From JAXGYX01 sp040772065 (lineage in GTDB: Bacteria > Bacillota > Clostridia > Saccharofermentanales > Fastidiosipilaceae), in contig JAXGYX010000001.1 of assembly GCA_040772065.1 (NCBI GenBank), forward strand, positions 744,001-808,000: 64,000 nucleotides of DNA, given 5' to 3'. The position numbers were made by a program, and so were the translations under genes. Position 1 is the first letter of the stretch; every line of letters begins with the position of its first letter. The notes below the pieces were generated by a model. It was not told the DNA's origin. It saw nothing but the letters and a program-made list of their open reading frames with translations, and ran no database searches. Shown here in pieces: positions 41,765 to 50,781 of the stretch.

Positions 41765-43699
41765 TTATTCAGGTCGCCGGGGATGAAAATCGATCATCGA
41801 AGTCGTCCTCATTCTCTGGCGTAAATTGTATTCGGCGTCTTTGATATGGCCATTCGCGATGCCGATGATTGTTTCCGGCTTCATGACTTGGCCGTCAGCA
41901 TCTACCACCTTGACGCCACCTTTGATTGGCTTGGTCCGCCAGTTTTTGGCATGTTCGAATTCCTCAACCTCACTCCATAGGTATGGCACAGGTAGGAATC
42001 CCGCTGCGAAAGCGGTATAGAATCCTTCCGGGCTGTATAAATCGGGAATGCCGGTCTCGAGAGCAGAAATCATTTTGGTCGCGGCCACATAAAGTTCGAG
42101 TGAGCGCTCGTGGACGTCGGAGCTGTCCACCATGTCGTCCACCTCTCCCCGTCTTCTCATCCGGCGATATTTGCTCAGCGCGTGCTGGGTAATTTGAATG
42201 CTTTCGTTGATGACATCCGGCGTGGCGAGGTGCGACGCTTCTGAATAGCTGACCACATGGATGATCGTTGGACTTTTTTCATTATGCGGATCGATGTCGT
42301 CCATCAGCGCGGTGACTGCGGCCAACTGGATCCTCGCTTCGTATAGATCCGGTTTGAAATAATCGAGACCCGCCCGCGGCTGGAGGACGACTCTGAACCG
42401 CTCGTCCTCCAGGTCGGTGATGAGTCTGAGCAAAGCTCTCGATTTGGCCAGGTCCTGAATGCCCCAGGTCATTCGAGGTGTGTTCAGCATGTTTTGTAGG
42501 ACGAATGTTTTGATGCCCATCTTCTTCGCCAGCTTGGCGGCCAAAAATTCGGACACGATATAGGTGACGTCGTCAGCCCCGCGAAAGGCGAAATGATGAG
42601 GGACGTTGGCCTCAAACGTGCTGCCGATCCGCGCGATATAGCGGATCGTCTCGACATGCTCTTTCAAACTGGTGTAAAGGTCGTAAGGACCGCGGTCGTC
42701 CAGCTTGTTGAACCACCACAAGGACAGCGCGTGCCAGCAGATGTTCAGCGTCTGCTCATGAATTTTCGCCAGCTTGGGGATGTCCTTGGTCCCGGCGTAC
42801 GTGCGGACCAAAAGCGGTCGGGAAACTTCCCATATCATTCGGTATTCTTCGGGTGAGTTGACCGGTACGCCTCCGCCGTTGGGTCTGCCCCGCCAATCCT
42901 CACCAAAGTTAGACTGGGTCAATTGCGAAGAGCCGATCGATAAAATATCAAGATAGCCCGCCTTCGCCAATGACTCTGCCCAGGAAAGAAACTCGTTGAC
43001 CGACTCAATGCGGGTCGCCGACGAGGAATAAGGGCCGACATGGGCGCGGATCAACGGCGCGAAGTGATCGTTCATGTTGGCGTCGACGCGTTTGATCAAC
43101 GAGTCCGACATTGTGCCCAATTCGGGATACTTTACCCGCTCAACCGGCTGTTCGACGCGATATTCTTGTGCGTCGATCACGTGCTTGCCAAATTCCAGCA
43201 GATTGTCGTCGTACCGGCTCCCTTCGTGTATGTCTTGAGGGATTTTGTCAGCCGGCACACCCATCTTTAAAAGGGTCTCACCTGCCGACTCCCCGCCTTT
43301 CAGTGTGCTGACCAGTCCGCCGAATTCTTGTTCCATCGCCTTGCAGGTCTGCGGCAGGCCGCCAAAGAAAATCAGCTCGATCAGACCACCCTGTGATTTT
43401 AATAATTTCTCTTTTTTTATCTCTTCGATCAGATAGCCGACCATGTTCAAAGCGTCGTCCCGGTCGAGGCGATAGCTGACCCCCAGCCGGGTGATTCGAT
43501 TGGCGACAATCCATTTCACGACCAGTTTGCGCCGGGGCTCGTGGGCATAGTCGTTCAACGCCTGTTCGATCGCGTCGTCCGCCATGATCGCTTCATATCC
43601 GCAATCGCGCAATAGTTCGACGGCCGAGATGATACCCATGGTATGGGCGTCCAGCGCCGGTTTGATGAAACCGTATTTTATATTCGGTCGGTAGTCCAA
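41765..43699 (-). CDS. B12-binding mutase-like protein: fused S-type and E-type subunits of the glutamate mutase kind
   Basis: TTG at 43699 is preferred because AAGGAGGAG lies 7 bp upstream; an ATG at 43747 extends the frame without an SD. Residues 1-135 are a base-off B12-binding domain with DAHTMG (DxHxxG; axial His at about 19), GVSYRL (SxL) and IFFGGLP (GG). The remaining about 500 residues look like a TIM barrel of the methylaspartate-mutase E type (PHHFAFRGADDVTYIVSEFL; HVVSYSEASHLATPDVINES). Glutamate mutase normally has separate S and E subunits, so this 644-residue protein would be a natural fusion. The substrate is unknown. Confidence 0.75.
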   Translation of the reverse strand: MDYRPNIKYGFIKPALDAHTMGIISAVELLRDCGYEAIMADDAIEQALNDYAHEPRRKLVVKWIVANRITRLGVSYRLDRDDALNMVGYLIEEIKKEKLLKSQGGLIELIFFGGLPQTCKAMEQEFGGLVSTLKGGESAGETLLKMGVPADKIPQDIHEGSRYDDNLLEFGKHVIDAQEYRVEQPVERVKYPELGTMSDSLIKRVDANMNDHFAPLIRAHVGPYSSSATRIESVNEFLSWAESLAKAGYLDILSIGSSQLTQSNFGEDWRGRPNGGGVPVNSPEEYRMIWEVSRPLLVRTYAGTKDIPKLAKIHEQTLNICWHALSLWWFNKLDDRGPYDLYTSLKEHVETIRYIARIGSTFEANVPHHFAFRGADDVTYIVSEFLAAKLAKKMGIKTFVLQNMLNTPRMTWGIQDLAKSRALLRLITDLEDERFRVVLQPRAGLDYFKPDLYEARIQLAAVTALMDDIDPHNEKSPTIIHVVSYSEASHLATPDVINESIQITQHALSKYRRMRRRGEVDDMVDSSDVHERSLELYVAATKMISALETGIPDLYSPEGFYTAFAAGFLPVPYLWSEVEEFEHAKNWRTKPIKGGVKVVDADGQVMKPETIIGIANGHIKDAEYNLRQRMRTTSMIDFHPRRPE

Positions 43700-43793
43700 A
43701 CTCACTCCTCCTTGGTAGAAGTAGAATCCATGAGTGTCTGTCGACATCTTTCACACATCTGTCGGATGAAAAATTCTTGATTTTTGAGTTCGT

Positions 43794-44864
43794 TTAGTTG
43801 TCCTTCAACAGATGGGAGAGATATTTGCGTCCGGTGGCTCGAAAATCCATCTCTAACACGGCGCAGGTCAAGTCGATGATGGTCGTTATGTTTGGTGTCG
43901 GCACTCCGCAGTAAATGGCGATATCTTCAATCGGCACCAGACCGCAGGGCACGTCCTCGAGCAAGTATCTGTGGAGGATGCTCTGCGGCGCGTCGATCTC
44001 CTTATAGGGATCGGCCGAACGAATGCACTCATAGATGTTGTCTCCGTAGGCGCCGTAGGTTCGCTTCAGCCAGTCAATGGTGGTCTCGATCTCATATCCC
44101 ATCGCCCTGCCTACGCTCACCCGTTCGGCGTCGATTTTCTCCAAAAACCGGGCGACGCTCGGGGATATCCCATTGTAGTAATATTTAAAATCAACTTTGG
44201 GAGTCTCCACCCAGCCGATGTTCATCAGCACGGGAGCACAGTGCAGCACCATGCCCACATTTGAAAGCGAGGTGACGATGACGGATTCCGCTGGCACAAA
44301 ATAGCCTCGCAGACTGGTGGGCATCTTGGAAAGAATGAAATCGATCTCGTTTGACTTGAGTGCGGCGATCTTGACGTCACGCTTGAGCGCGTAGATGACG
44401 GTGCTGTTGCTGTCACTTCTTCTACAAGTGTAGACGATGGTCTGCGTCTCCGCTATGTGAGGCAATTCCTCAACATCCGCTTCCTTCAGCGCCTGGGCGA
44501 ATTCAATCGCCCCGAATGTTCGCCCAGGGTTGAGCACGATGATCATATCTTTATGGACGAAGGGCGCGATCGTTCTCGCGACATCCTTGTGTGCGCTGCT
44601 CGGCGTCGTCACCATCACAAAATCAGATATGACCTCTTCCATGTCTGATGAGGCCTTTTTGATTTTCGCCACACCGTTCACGATGCCCGAACACTCAATT
44701 TCGCCGGTTTCGATGACATCTTTGATATGCTCCGGTGAGCGGTTCCAAAGTGTCACCTCCACTCCCTCTATCGCAAGATGAGCAGCCATGGATAGTCCTT
44801 GATGTCCTCCCCCACAGACAAAGACTTTATTGACAGGCGTGCTTTTCATGTTATTATCAAACAT
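43794..44864 (-). CDS. Octopine/nopaline dehydrogenase-family NAD(P) oxidoreductase
   Basis: 356 residues. The N-terminal Rossmann loop is KVFVCGGGHQGLSMAAHLAI; the C-terminal octopine_DH domain includes MVLHCAPVLMNIGW, YYYNGISPSVARFLEKIDAE, RAMGYEIETTIDWLKRTYGA and a His region at the end. Family members join or split an amino acid and a 2-oxo acid through a secondary amine (opines). SD GGAGGGAAAAG precedes the ATG. It is upstream of the B12 mutase-like gene (94 bp) on the same strand, so the two probably act in one pathway. Confidence 0.85.
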   Translation of the reverse strand: MFDNNMKSTPVNKVFVCGGGHQGLSMAAHLAIEGVEVTLWNRSPEHIKDVIETGEIECSGIVNGVAKIKKASSDMEEVISDFVMVTTPSSAHKDVARTIAPFVHKDMIIVLNPGRTFGAIEFAQALKEADVEELPHIAETQTIVYTCRRSDSNSTVIYALKRDVKIAALKSNEIDFILSKMPTSLRGYFVPAESVIVTSLSNVGMVLHCAPVLMNIGWVETPKVDFKYYYNGISPSVARFLEKIDAERVSVGRAMGYEIETTIDWLKRTYGAYGDNIYECIRSADPYKEIDAPQSILHRYLLEDVPCGLVPIEDIAIYCGVPTPNITTIIDLTCAVLEMDFRATGRKYLSHLLKDN

Positions 44865-45190
44865 CTTTTCCCTCCATCGTTGTGGCGCAACTAATTTACA
44901 AGTTTGTCACTCCTTCAAAGATCGGTCTCTAAAAGTCAGACAATTGGCTTTTGGCAATCGGCTTTTAATGGATTTATCTATTGTAAAAAGATGAGAATTT
45001 AATTAATTTTAGTATTATTGTACCAGTTGTACAGTGTTTTAAGCTGATGACACAGTATTTTAATCTAGTTTTAAACGGATGTCGAATTAAAGCCAGCCAT
45101 AATTAGTCGATATAGTGAGATTTTTGCGACAATTGAAAAAGGCATATAGGATCTTCACCGCCACCATGTTATTATTCAACCACCATGTTA
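44865..45190. other. Intergenic region upstream of the opine-dehydrogenase-like gene
   Basis: AT-rich, no gene seen. It contains the dyad at 45019 and two near-identical 12-mers (ACAGTGTTTTAA at 45031, ACAGTATTTTAA at 45052), probably the control region of the opine/B12 operon. Confidence 0.45.
45019..45033. promoter_or_regulatory. Dyad TGTAC-N5-GTACA, candidate operator
   Basis: TGTAC and GTACA are separated by CAGTT, about 155 bp upstream of the opine-dehydrogenase-like start. It overlaps the first of two direct ACAGTRTTTTAA repeats. Confidence 0.4.
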
Positions 45191-45198
45191 TTATTCAA
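45161..45198. repeat. 19-bp tandem repeat, two copies
   Basis: CCACCATGTTATTATTCAA at 45161-45179 and again at 45180-45198. The stop codon of the decayed acetyltransferase gene lies in the second copy. Confidence 0.9.
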
Positions 45199-45595
45199 CT
45201 GTATTGGTGATATAATCTTCTGTTGCACTCTGTTGCACTCTGTTGCACTCTGTTGCACTGTGTTCAATAATTTTTGCCAGATTACCTATGACAACAGAAT
45301 GATTCGGAATATCAAAGTTAACAAATGAAAGTGGTGCTATTAATACATCATCGCCTATTCTTACATTTCCTACAATAAAACCTTTTCCAATTTGTGTTCG
45401 GTAAGGTATTTGAATACCTGTTAGTTTACTAATTCGTCGCATACGCAAAACTGAAACGACCTTAACAAAAACATTTTTACAAGATTGAAATTTACGAAAC
45501 CAATAGAGATACTTTAATTCTAGGGGGCGTTTCAAGTACTCAATAATTGTTTCTTTTCGTCCATAAAAGCGATATAGATCGTCAGAGAATCGCAT
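45191..45595 (-). pseudogene. Serine O-acetyltransferase-like gene with internal deletion
   Basis: The N-terminus (MRFSDDLYRFYGRKETIIEY) and the left-handed beta-helix end (VGNVRIGDDVLIAPLSFVNF, DIPNHSVVIGNLAKIIE) are recognisable. TQIGKGF joins directly to IVGNV: the coils that normally lie between, carrying the catalytic histidine and cofactor-binding turns, are missing (about 40 residues by comparison with the family). The C-terminal tail encodes SATECNRVQQSATED from a 10-bp tandem repeat, i.e. slippage sequence. Probably inactive. Confidence 0.7.
45221..45260. repeat. 10-bp tandem repeat TGTTGCACTC, four copies
   Basis: Four head-to-tail copies at 45221, 45231, 45241 and 45251 (the last ends in G), inside the 3' end of the acetyltransferase pseudogene. 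A 10-bp unit changes reading frame each time it expands or contracts. Confidence 0.95.
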
Positions 45596-45670
45596 AACTC
45601 ACCTATCATAAAAATTGGGATGGCCAATCAATACTATAATTTATAAGAATACCCAATTATTTCTTACTAT

Positions 45671-45730
45671 AGTACGTCCTGATCAAAAATAGTACGTCCT
45701 GATCAAAAATAGTACGTCCTGATCAAAAAA
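45671..45730. repeat. 20-bp tandem repeat, three copies
   Basis: AGTACGTCCTGATCAAAAAT at 45671, 45691 and 45711 (last base A). It contains the palindrome TGATCA. Located between the pseudogene and the ABC exporter. The rest of 45596-45871 is AT-rich, and TATAAT at about 45811 is a possible -10 for the exporter genes. Confidence 0.95.
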
Positions 45731-45871
45731 CCTTTATCAGATATTAACTCAAATGGCGTGTAATGACTATACGGCAGATCTCCACCCCGGCACACCGCAT
45801 TTTGCTATATAATAGTCGGAAAATATGAGAGATCGACCGTCATCGGACAGTCTTCAGGGAGATTCATAGAC

Positions 45872-46645
45872 ATGCTGGAAGTTTTGCATTTAACAAAGCA
45901 ATATAAAAAACTCGTGGCCAACGATGATCTGACTTTTCAGATCCCGATGGGCAGCACGACTCTGCTGGTCGGACCGAATGGCGCAGGTAAAAGCACTTTG
46001 TTTAAGTGCATTATGGGTTTGCTCCGCTATGACGGGCAGATTACATTGAACGGGTTACCGACCAAGTCGATCGAGGCCAAGCAACAATTGGGTTATGTGC
46101 CGGAGCTGCCCGCGCTCTATCCGCTGCTGACGGTTTGGGAGCACATGGAATTCACAGCCAGACTCTATAAAGTTTCGGATTGGGAGGCGCGGGCCAAGAC
46201 ACTGCTGGATCGCTTTGAGATGGGCGACAAGCTGGACAAACTCGGTTCGGAGCTATCCAAGGGCATGCAGCAGAAGGTGTCGATTTGCACCGCTCTGCTT
46301 CCCAAGCCGGCTTTGGTCTTATTTGACGAACCGATGGTGGGATTGGACCCGCACGCGATTAAAGAACTCAAGGCTATATTTGCCGAGTTAAAGGCGGAAG
46401 GCAGCTCCCTTTTTATCTCAACGCACATCCTCGATAGCGTCGGTGAGATATGGGATTACGTGATGATCATGATGAACGCCGAACTGGTTAGTGTCGAGAC
46501 ACGCCGGAATCTGGATGCCCAAGGACGCACCTTGGAAGATTTGTTCTTCGCTGTGACGGAACCGGCCGACCGCGAAGGCATGGCGGACATGTCCACAGCC
46601 ATGGCAAGAGAAGATCAATCATCAAATGGCGAGAAGGGAGTTTAA
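45872..46645 (+). CDS. ABC exporter ATPase
   Basis: 257 residues. Walker A TLLVGPNGAGKSTLFKCIMG, signature-like ELSKGMQQKVSICTALL, Walker B ALVLFDEPMVGLD and switch His in LFISTHILDSV. This sequence type (SKGMQQK, short C-terminus) is typical of exporter systems of the CcmA/EcsA group. It overlaps or abuts the permease gene, so they form a two-gene operon. Cargo unknown. Confidence 0.9.
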   Translation: MLEVLHLTKQYKKLVANDDLTFQIPMGSTTLLVGPNGAGKSTLFKCIMGLLRYDGQITLNGLPTKSIEAKQQLGYVPELPALYPLLTVWEHMEFTARLYKVSDWEARAKTLLDRFEMGDKLDKLGSELSKGMQQKVSICTALLPKPALVLFDEPMVGLDPHAIKELKAIFAELKAEGSSLFISTHILDSVGEIWDYVMIMMNAELVSVETRRNLDAQGRTLEDLFFAVTEPADREGMADMSTAMAREDQSSNGEKGV

Positions 46646-46646
46646 A

Positions 46647-48275
46647 ATGACCGCGATACTCTATCTTCTCCGCCGGCAGATTATCAACTGGATCAAACAG
46701 CTAAGGCATAACAAGTCCAAGCTTTTGACCTTGATTTTCTGGGTGGTTTTTATGCTCCTTATCTTTGGATCAACCCTCATGGGTGATTCGGCGCCGGACA
46801 GTGAGGCGGGATCGCCGGCCGCCGAGTTTAGAAGTGGCGTTATGATCGTCCTCTGGACTGTCCTGATAGCCTTCATGGCGACCATCGCGATGTTCCAGGG
46901 GACCAAGGAAGGCAGTTCGATGTTTAAGTCGCCGGACATCCATTTTGTCTTCACGGCTCCGCTCCGCAGCCAAACCGTGCTCGTCTACGGCATGCTCAAA
47001 TCCTTATCATCGGTTTTCATCAGCACGTTTTTCATGATTTTTCAGTTGCCGAATATGCGTAACATGGGATTGTCCGGGGCCAGCTTACTGATACTCTTCA
47101 CCAGTTGGTTTCTTGTTGTGGTCGTGTCGCAATTGGCCACGATGGCGCTTTATCTTTTTCTCTTTGACCGACCCTATATTCAAACACTGGCGAAGGGGTT
47201 GATCATCGTGTTGCCGATCCTTATGATTGTGCTTTATGTCGGCATGCTGCTGCACTCCGGTGCGCCCTATGTTGAGCATCTTCTGCCAAGTCTGGTCGCG
47301 ATGTTGAAAAGTCCGCTATTGCTGCTGATCCCCATCCTTGGTTGGGCGACTTCTTTCATGATGACGGCCTTCATCGGTTTGCATACGTGGGCCTATGTCG
47401 GCATGGCGCTCTTGCTCTTGTCAGCTGTTGGGATGAGCATTTATATCAGCCGGTCCAAGGCGGATTTCTACGAAGACGCAATGGGCTTGACACAAAAATT
47501 CGAGGCGCGAATCGCCAGGCAAAAGCAAGGCTATGTTCCAAAAATCAAAAAGATTGGCAAGACAGGTCTGAATCATGGATGGGGTATGAATGCCATTTAC
47601 TATCGGCAACTACGTGAATATCGGCGGAAAAATCCTTTCCTTATCACGCCCGCCGCCATTTTCTATACCGCGATAGGCGGTCAGGCAACGGCCATATTGT
47701 GGACAATGGACACGAGCAGAGACATACGGACAAGCGGTCAACGGACCTTGGCCCCGATGGTCTTCTTTGTGGCGGTCATCCTGGTCATGTATTTTCACGG
47801 TATGTTCTCCAGTTTAATCGCCGAACTGAAATTGCCGATCTTCTATATCTCACCGGGCAAGCCAATGGGCAAACTTTTACAAGCCAGCCGTTTGGGTTTG
47901 GTGAAGATTTTGGTTGATCAGGCGCCGGCATTGATTTTTCTGCTCGTGCTCTTTCGCCTCAATCCCTTTGTCTGGTTGAGCTTGATCCTGGCGATACTCT
48001 CGGTCCACCTGCTGATTGGCGGCAGTCAGCTCATTGTCTACCGCCTGATGGGTTCAGTCAAAGGAACGATAGAGACGCTGATCCAACTCTTGATTCAGGC
48101 CGTGGCGTTGGGGCCGACGCTGATTGTGACCATCGTGACGTTCACCCTTTTGTCCTTGAACCTGCTTAGTTTCGTGTGGCTGAGCTTGCTCTTGATTGCT
48201 TTGATTAATGTTGGCCTGTATTTTGCTTGCCTGGCGGCCGGTGTGAATATCTTGAAGAACGGTTTGGAACGTTAG
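46647..48275 (+). CDS. ABC exporter membrane protein
   Basis: ATG 46647 follows GAAGGGAG; an in-frame ATG at 46626 lies inside the ATPase gene. 542 residues with about 10-12 hydrophobic segments, arranged in two halves around a soluble middle (ARIARQKQGYVPKIKKIGKT). This matches the putative ABC exporter family (EcsB-like) in size and style. Partner of the 45872 ATPase. GC-rich like the B12 cluster to its left, unlike the AT-rich genes to its right. Confidence 0.82.
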   Translation: MTAILYLLRRQIINWIKQLRHNKSKLLTLIFWVVFMLLIFGSTLMGDSAPDSEAGSPAAEFRSGVMIVLWTVLIAFMATIAMFQGTKEGSSMFKSPDIHFVFTAPLRSQTVLVYGMLKSLSSVFISTFFMIFQLPNMRNMGLSGASLLILFTSWFLVVVVSQLATMALYLFLFDRPYIQTLAKGLIIVLPILMIVLYVGMLLHSGAPYVEHLLPSLVAMLKSPLLLLIPILGWATSFMMTAFIGLHTWAYVGMALLLLSAVGMSIYISRSKADFYEDAMGLTQKFEARIARQKQGYVPKIKKIGKTGLNHGWGMNAIYYRQLREYRRKNPFLITPAAIFYTAIGGQATAILWTMDTSRDIRTSGQRTLAPMVFFVAVILVMYFHGMFSSLIAELKLPIFYISPGKPMGKLLQASRLGLVKILVDQAPALIFLLVLFRLNPFVWLSLILAILSVHLLIGGSQLIVYRLMGSVKGTIETLIQLLIQAVALGPTLIVTIVTFTLLSLNLLSFVWLSLLLIALINVGLYFACLAAGVNILKNGLER

Positions 48276-48333
48276 GTCGTGGAGTAGCAGAAACTTTGTA
48301 TATCCATCCGTTCACGTCATCGAAGAGATTTTG

Positions 48334-49047
48334 TTATTTGGAATCATTTCGGTTTCTGATCAAGATCAGTCTAAACATCTGTGCCAATCCACTCGCCATA
48401 GCGGCCACATAAGTTAGAGCCGCCGCATTAAGCACTTTTTTAGCGCCCTTTATTTCCTCACCTAATAAATAACCATTTTCATCCAGCAGCCGTAAAGCTC
48501 TACTTGAAGCATTAAACTCAACCGGCAATGTAATGACTTGAAATAAGACAGCTGCGGAGAATAAAATGATTCCAACTGTCATTAAGCCGGATAAACTTGG
48601 AATTAAAAGTCCGATTAACATTAAGGGCCAAGCGGCGGATGAACCAACTCTGGCTACCGGAAAAACCTTGTTTCTCAAGCTTAAGGGTCTATAACCCATA
48701 GCATGCTGTATTGCGTGACCTACCTCATGGGCCGCTACACTTACTGATGCTATGGAACCGGTTTGGTAGACTTCTTCAGACAATCTTAGAATCTTATTTT
48801 TCGGATCATAGTGATCACTTAACTTACCTTTACTTTTTTCTATAGGAATATTATACAAGCCATTTTGGTCGAGTAATTGTCTGGCTACCTGGGCACCGGA
48901 CTGCTTCCTTCTGGAGGCAAGCTTTGAATACTTGTTAAAATTAGCATTAACCTTTGCCTGTGCATAGATGGTTAACAATATTGCCGGTAATAAAATGATC
49001 ATGCTTGGGTCAAATCTGTAATAACTAAATGGATAATACATTTTCAT
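48334..49047 (-). CDS. YugP-type membrane zinc metallopeptidase
   Basis: 237 residues. The zinc motif HEVGH lies in VSVAAHEVGHAIQHAMGYRP; a further family stretch is YNIPIEKSKGKLSDHYDPKN. There are three to four membrane segments (N-terminal near residue 20, a pair at about 130-175, and near the C-terminus). Its start overlaps the end of the MATE gene by 23 bp and its SD (AAGGAGAG) lies in that coding sequence, so translation is coupled. Probable membrane-protein quality control. Confidence 0.88.
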   Translation of the reverse strand: MKMYYPFSYYRFDPSMIILLPAILLTIYAQAKVNANFNKYSKLASRRKQSGAQVARQLLDQNGLYNIPIEKSKGKLSDHYDPKNKILRLSEEVYQTGSIASVSVAAHEVGHAIQHAMGYRPLSLRNKVFPVARVGSSAAWPLMLIGLLIPSLSGLMTVGIILFSAAVLFQVITLPVEFNASSRALRLLDENGYLLGEEIKGAKKVLNAAALTYVAAMASGLAQMFRLILIRNRNDSK

Positions 49048-50431
49048 CTCTCCTTGATTTATAGTCTTTAATATTTAGCTCCCTCAATACATTCTTGAAT
49101 TGAATCGTGAATAATATGACGGTAACAGCGGCGGCGATAAAATCTGCTATCGGTTCTGCCAACAGCACCGCGCTGACTTTATTTTGGAAGAAGATAGGCA
49201 ATATATAGATTAAAGGAATAAGCAGAATAATTTTGCGCAAAACAGCCAAAAATATTGAGGCCTTTGCATTTCCCAAGGCGATAAACGTTTGTTGGCAACT
49301 CACTCGAATGCCAAACAAAAGTGAGGCCGCCATATAAATTCTCAGTGATTTGGTACTAATATTGATTAATGCAAGATCTTTAGTGAACATCTTTGCAAAA
49401 ATTTGCGGAGATATCATTGTGACAGCCCATAATCCCACTGAATAAATCAGTGATACTTTCAACAATAAGAAAAACGTCTCCTTAACTCTTTTGGCATTCT
49501 CAGCTCCATAATTGTAACTGATAATTGGTGTGGACCCTTGAGTTAGTCCCACTAAAGGAAGCATCGCAAACTGCATCACGCTTGCGAGAATGGTCATGGC
49601 TCCCACGGCTAGATCTCCACCATATTTTAGCAGAGAAGTGTTAAAAGCTATAGCCAATACGCTTTCTGTGGATTGCATTATAAATGGGGATAATCCCAGT
49701 GCCAGACAAGGTAAAAGAACTTTTAAATCAATTTTCAAATATTTTTTCTTGACTTTTAAGATGGTTTTATTTCCTGTGAGAAACTTTAAAACCCATACCG
49801 CGGAAACTCCTTGTGAAATGATCGTTGCCAGCGCCGCGCCTTTCACTCCCATTTTAAGCCCGAATATGAAAATAGGGTCTAGTATAATATTCAATATCGC
49901 TCCTACCAGTACCGTTTGCATGCTGGTTTTAGCAAAACCCTGGGCGGTGATAAATGCATTAAGACCCAGGGCTAATTGCACAAAAATTGTTCCCAGGGTA
50001 TAAATGTTTAAATAGTCCAACGCATATTTTATGGTATTCCCACTTGCTCCAAAAAGCATTAGCAGCTTCTCTGCAAATATTAGAATCCCTATTGTTAACA
50101 GGATTGAAATAAACACTAACGCGCTTGTACAATTGCCAAGTATTTTTTCGGCCCCTTCTTTGTCTTCTCTTCCCATCATGATTGAAGATCTGGGCGCACC
50201 GCCCATACTAATTAAAGCCGCGAATGCTGATATAATTATAATAATTGGCAAAGTCACACCCACCGCGGTTAAAGCGGTAGCGCCAATTTCCGGAATATGT
50301 CCGATATAGATCCTGTCGATGATATTGTATAAAAGGTTGATCAGCTGTGCTGTAATTGCGGGAATTGACATACTAAAAAGCAATTTGCGAATGCTTTCAG
50401 TTCCCATTTTATTTTTTTGGTTTACGTCCAT
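49025..50431 (-). CDS. MATE-family efflux transporter
   Basis: ATG 50431 has AAAAGG upstream; an in-frame start at 50455 is also possible. About 468 residues with twelve hydrophobic segments and MatE signatures (LLYNIIDRIYIGHIPEIGAT; GLTQGSTPIISYNYGAENAK). It would export cationic drugs or metabolites using Na+ or H+. A 24-bp dyad about 105 bp upstream suggests repressor control. Confidence 0.9.
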   Translation of the reverse strand: MDVNQKNKMGTESIRKLLFSMSIPAITAQLINLLYNIIDRIYIGHIPEIGATALTAVGVTLPIIIIISAFAALISMGGAPRSSIMMGREDKEGAEKILGNCTSALVFISILLTIGILIFAEKLLMLFGASGNTIKYALDYLNIYTLGTIFVQLALGLNAFITAQGFAKTSMQTVLVGAILNIILDPIFIFGLKMGVKGAALATIISQGVSAVWVLKFLTGNKTILKVKKKYLKIDLKVLLPCLALGLSPFIMQSTESVLAIAFNTSLLKYGGDLAVGAMTILASVMQFAMLPLVGLTQGSTPIISYNYGAENAKRVKETFFLLLKVSLIYSVGLWAVTMISPQIFAKMFTKDLALINISTKSLRIYMAASLLFGIRVSCQQTFIALGNAKASIFLAVLRKIILLIPLIYILPIFFQNKVSAVLLAEPIADFIAAAVTVILFTIQFKNVLRELNIKDYKSRRDENVLSI

Positions 50432-50535
50432 TAAAAAGCCTTTTCTTTGCATCAATCTATCATATTTTCGTTCATCTTATTTAATGGAGCGTTTTTATGT
50501 AAAAATAAAAGTACATCTATTTCACTCCCTCTCAC

Positions 50536-50559
50536 ATATAGTTCACTAATGAACCATAT
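50536..50559. promoter_or_regulatory. 24-bp dyad upstream of the MATE gene, MarR-like operator candidate
   Basis: ATAT-A-GTTCA-CTAA-TGAAC-C-ATAT: arms match perfectly apart from the A/C next to ATAT. The length and GTTCA-N4-TGAAC core are like operators of MarR-family repressors of drug exporters. No MarR-type gene is visible nearby. Confidence 0.55.
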
Positions 50560-50695
50560 TAGCATACTTGTTTTTCCAGGTCCTTGCGTGGTGCCTTTTC
50601 TTCTTCGCATGCCTGCTCTTTTTTTGGTAATGTTTTTTATGTTGAAGAAAGGATGAATAAAAATGATGAGATAAGGATGTACAGTTAAAAAATTA

Positions 50696-50732
50696 GGCGT
50701 GTTCATTACCACTTGAGAGGAATGAGCACGCC
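50696..50732. terminator. Bidirectional terminator
   Basis: GGCGTGTTCATT and AATGAGCACGCC form a 12-bp stem (one G-U) around a 13-nt loop, with TTTGTTTTTT to the right and an A-rich stretch to the left. It lies in the 470-bp spacer between the MATE gene and the lipoprotein gene, where no other convincing gene is seen. Confidence 0.75.
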
Positions 50733-50781
50733 TTTGTTTTTTATATGAGGACATAGTCTTGAATTTGAAAAGCAACACCAA

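Noticed and set aside
45221..45730. CRISPR array
   Set aside because: The repeats are directly head-to-tail with no spacers, and no cas genes are present.
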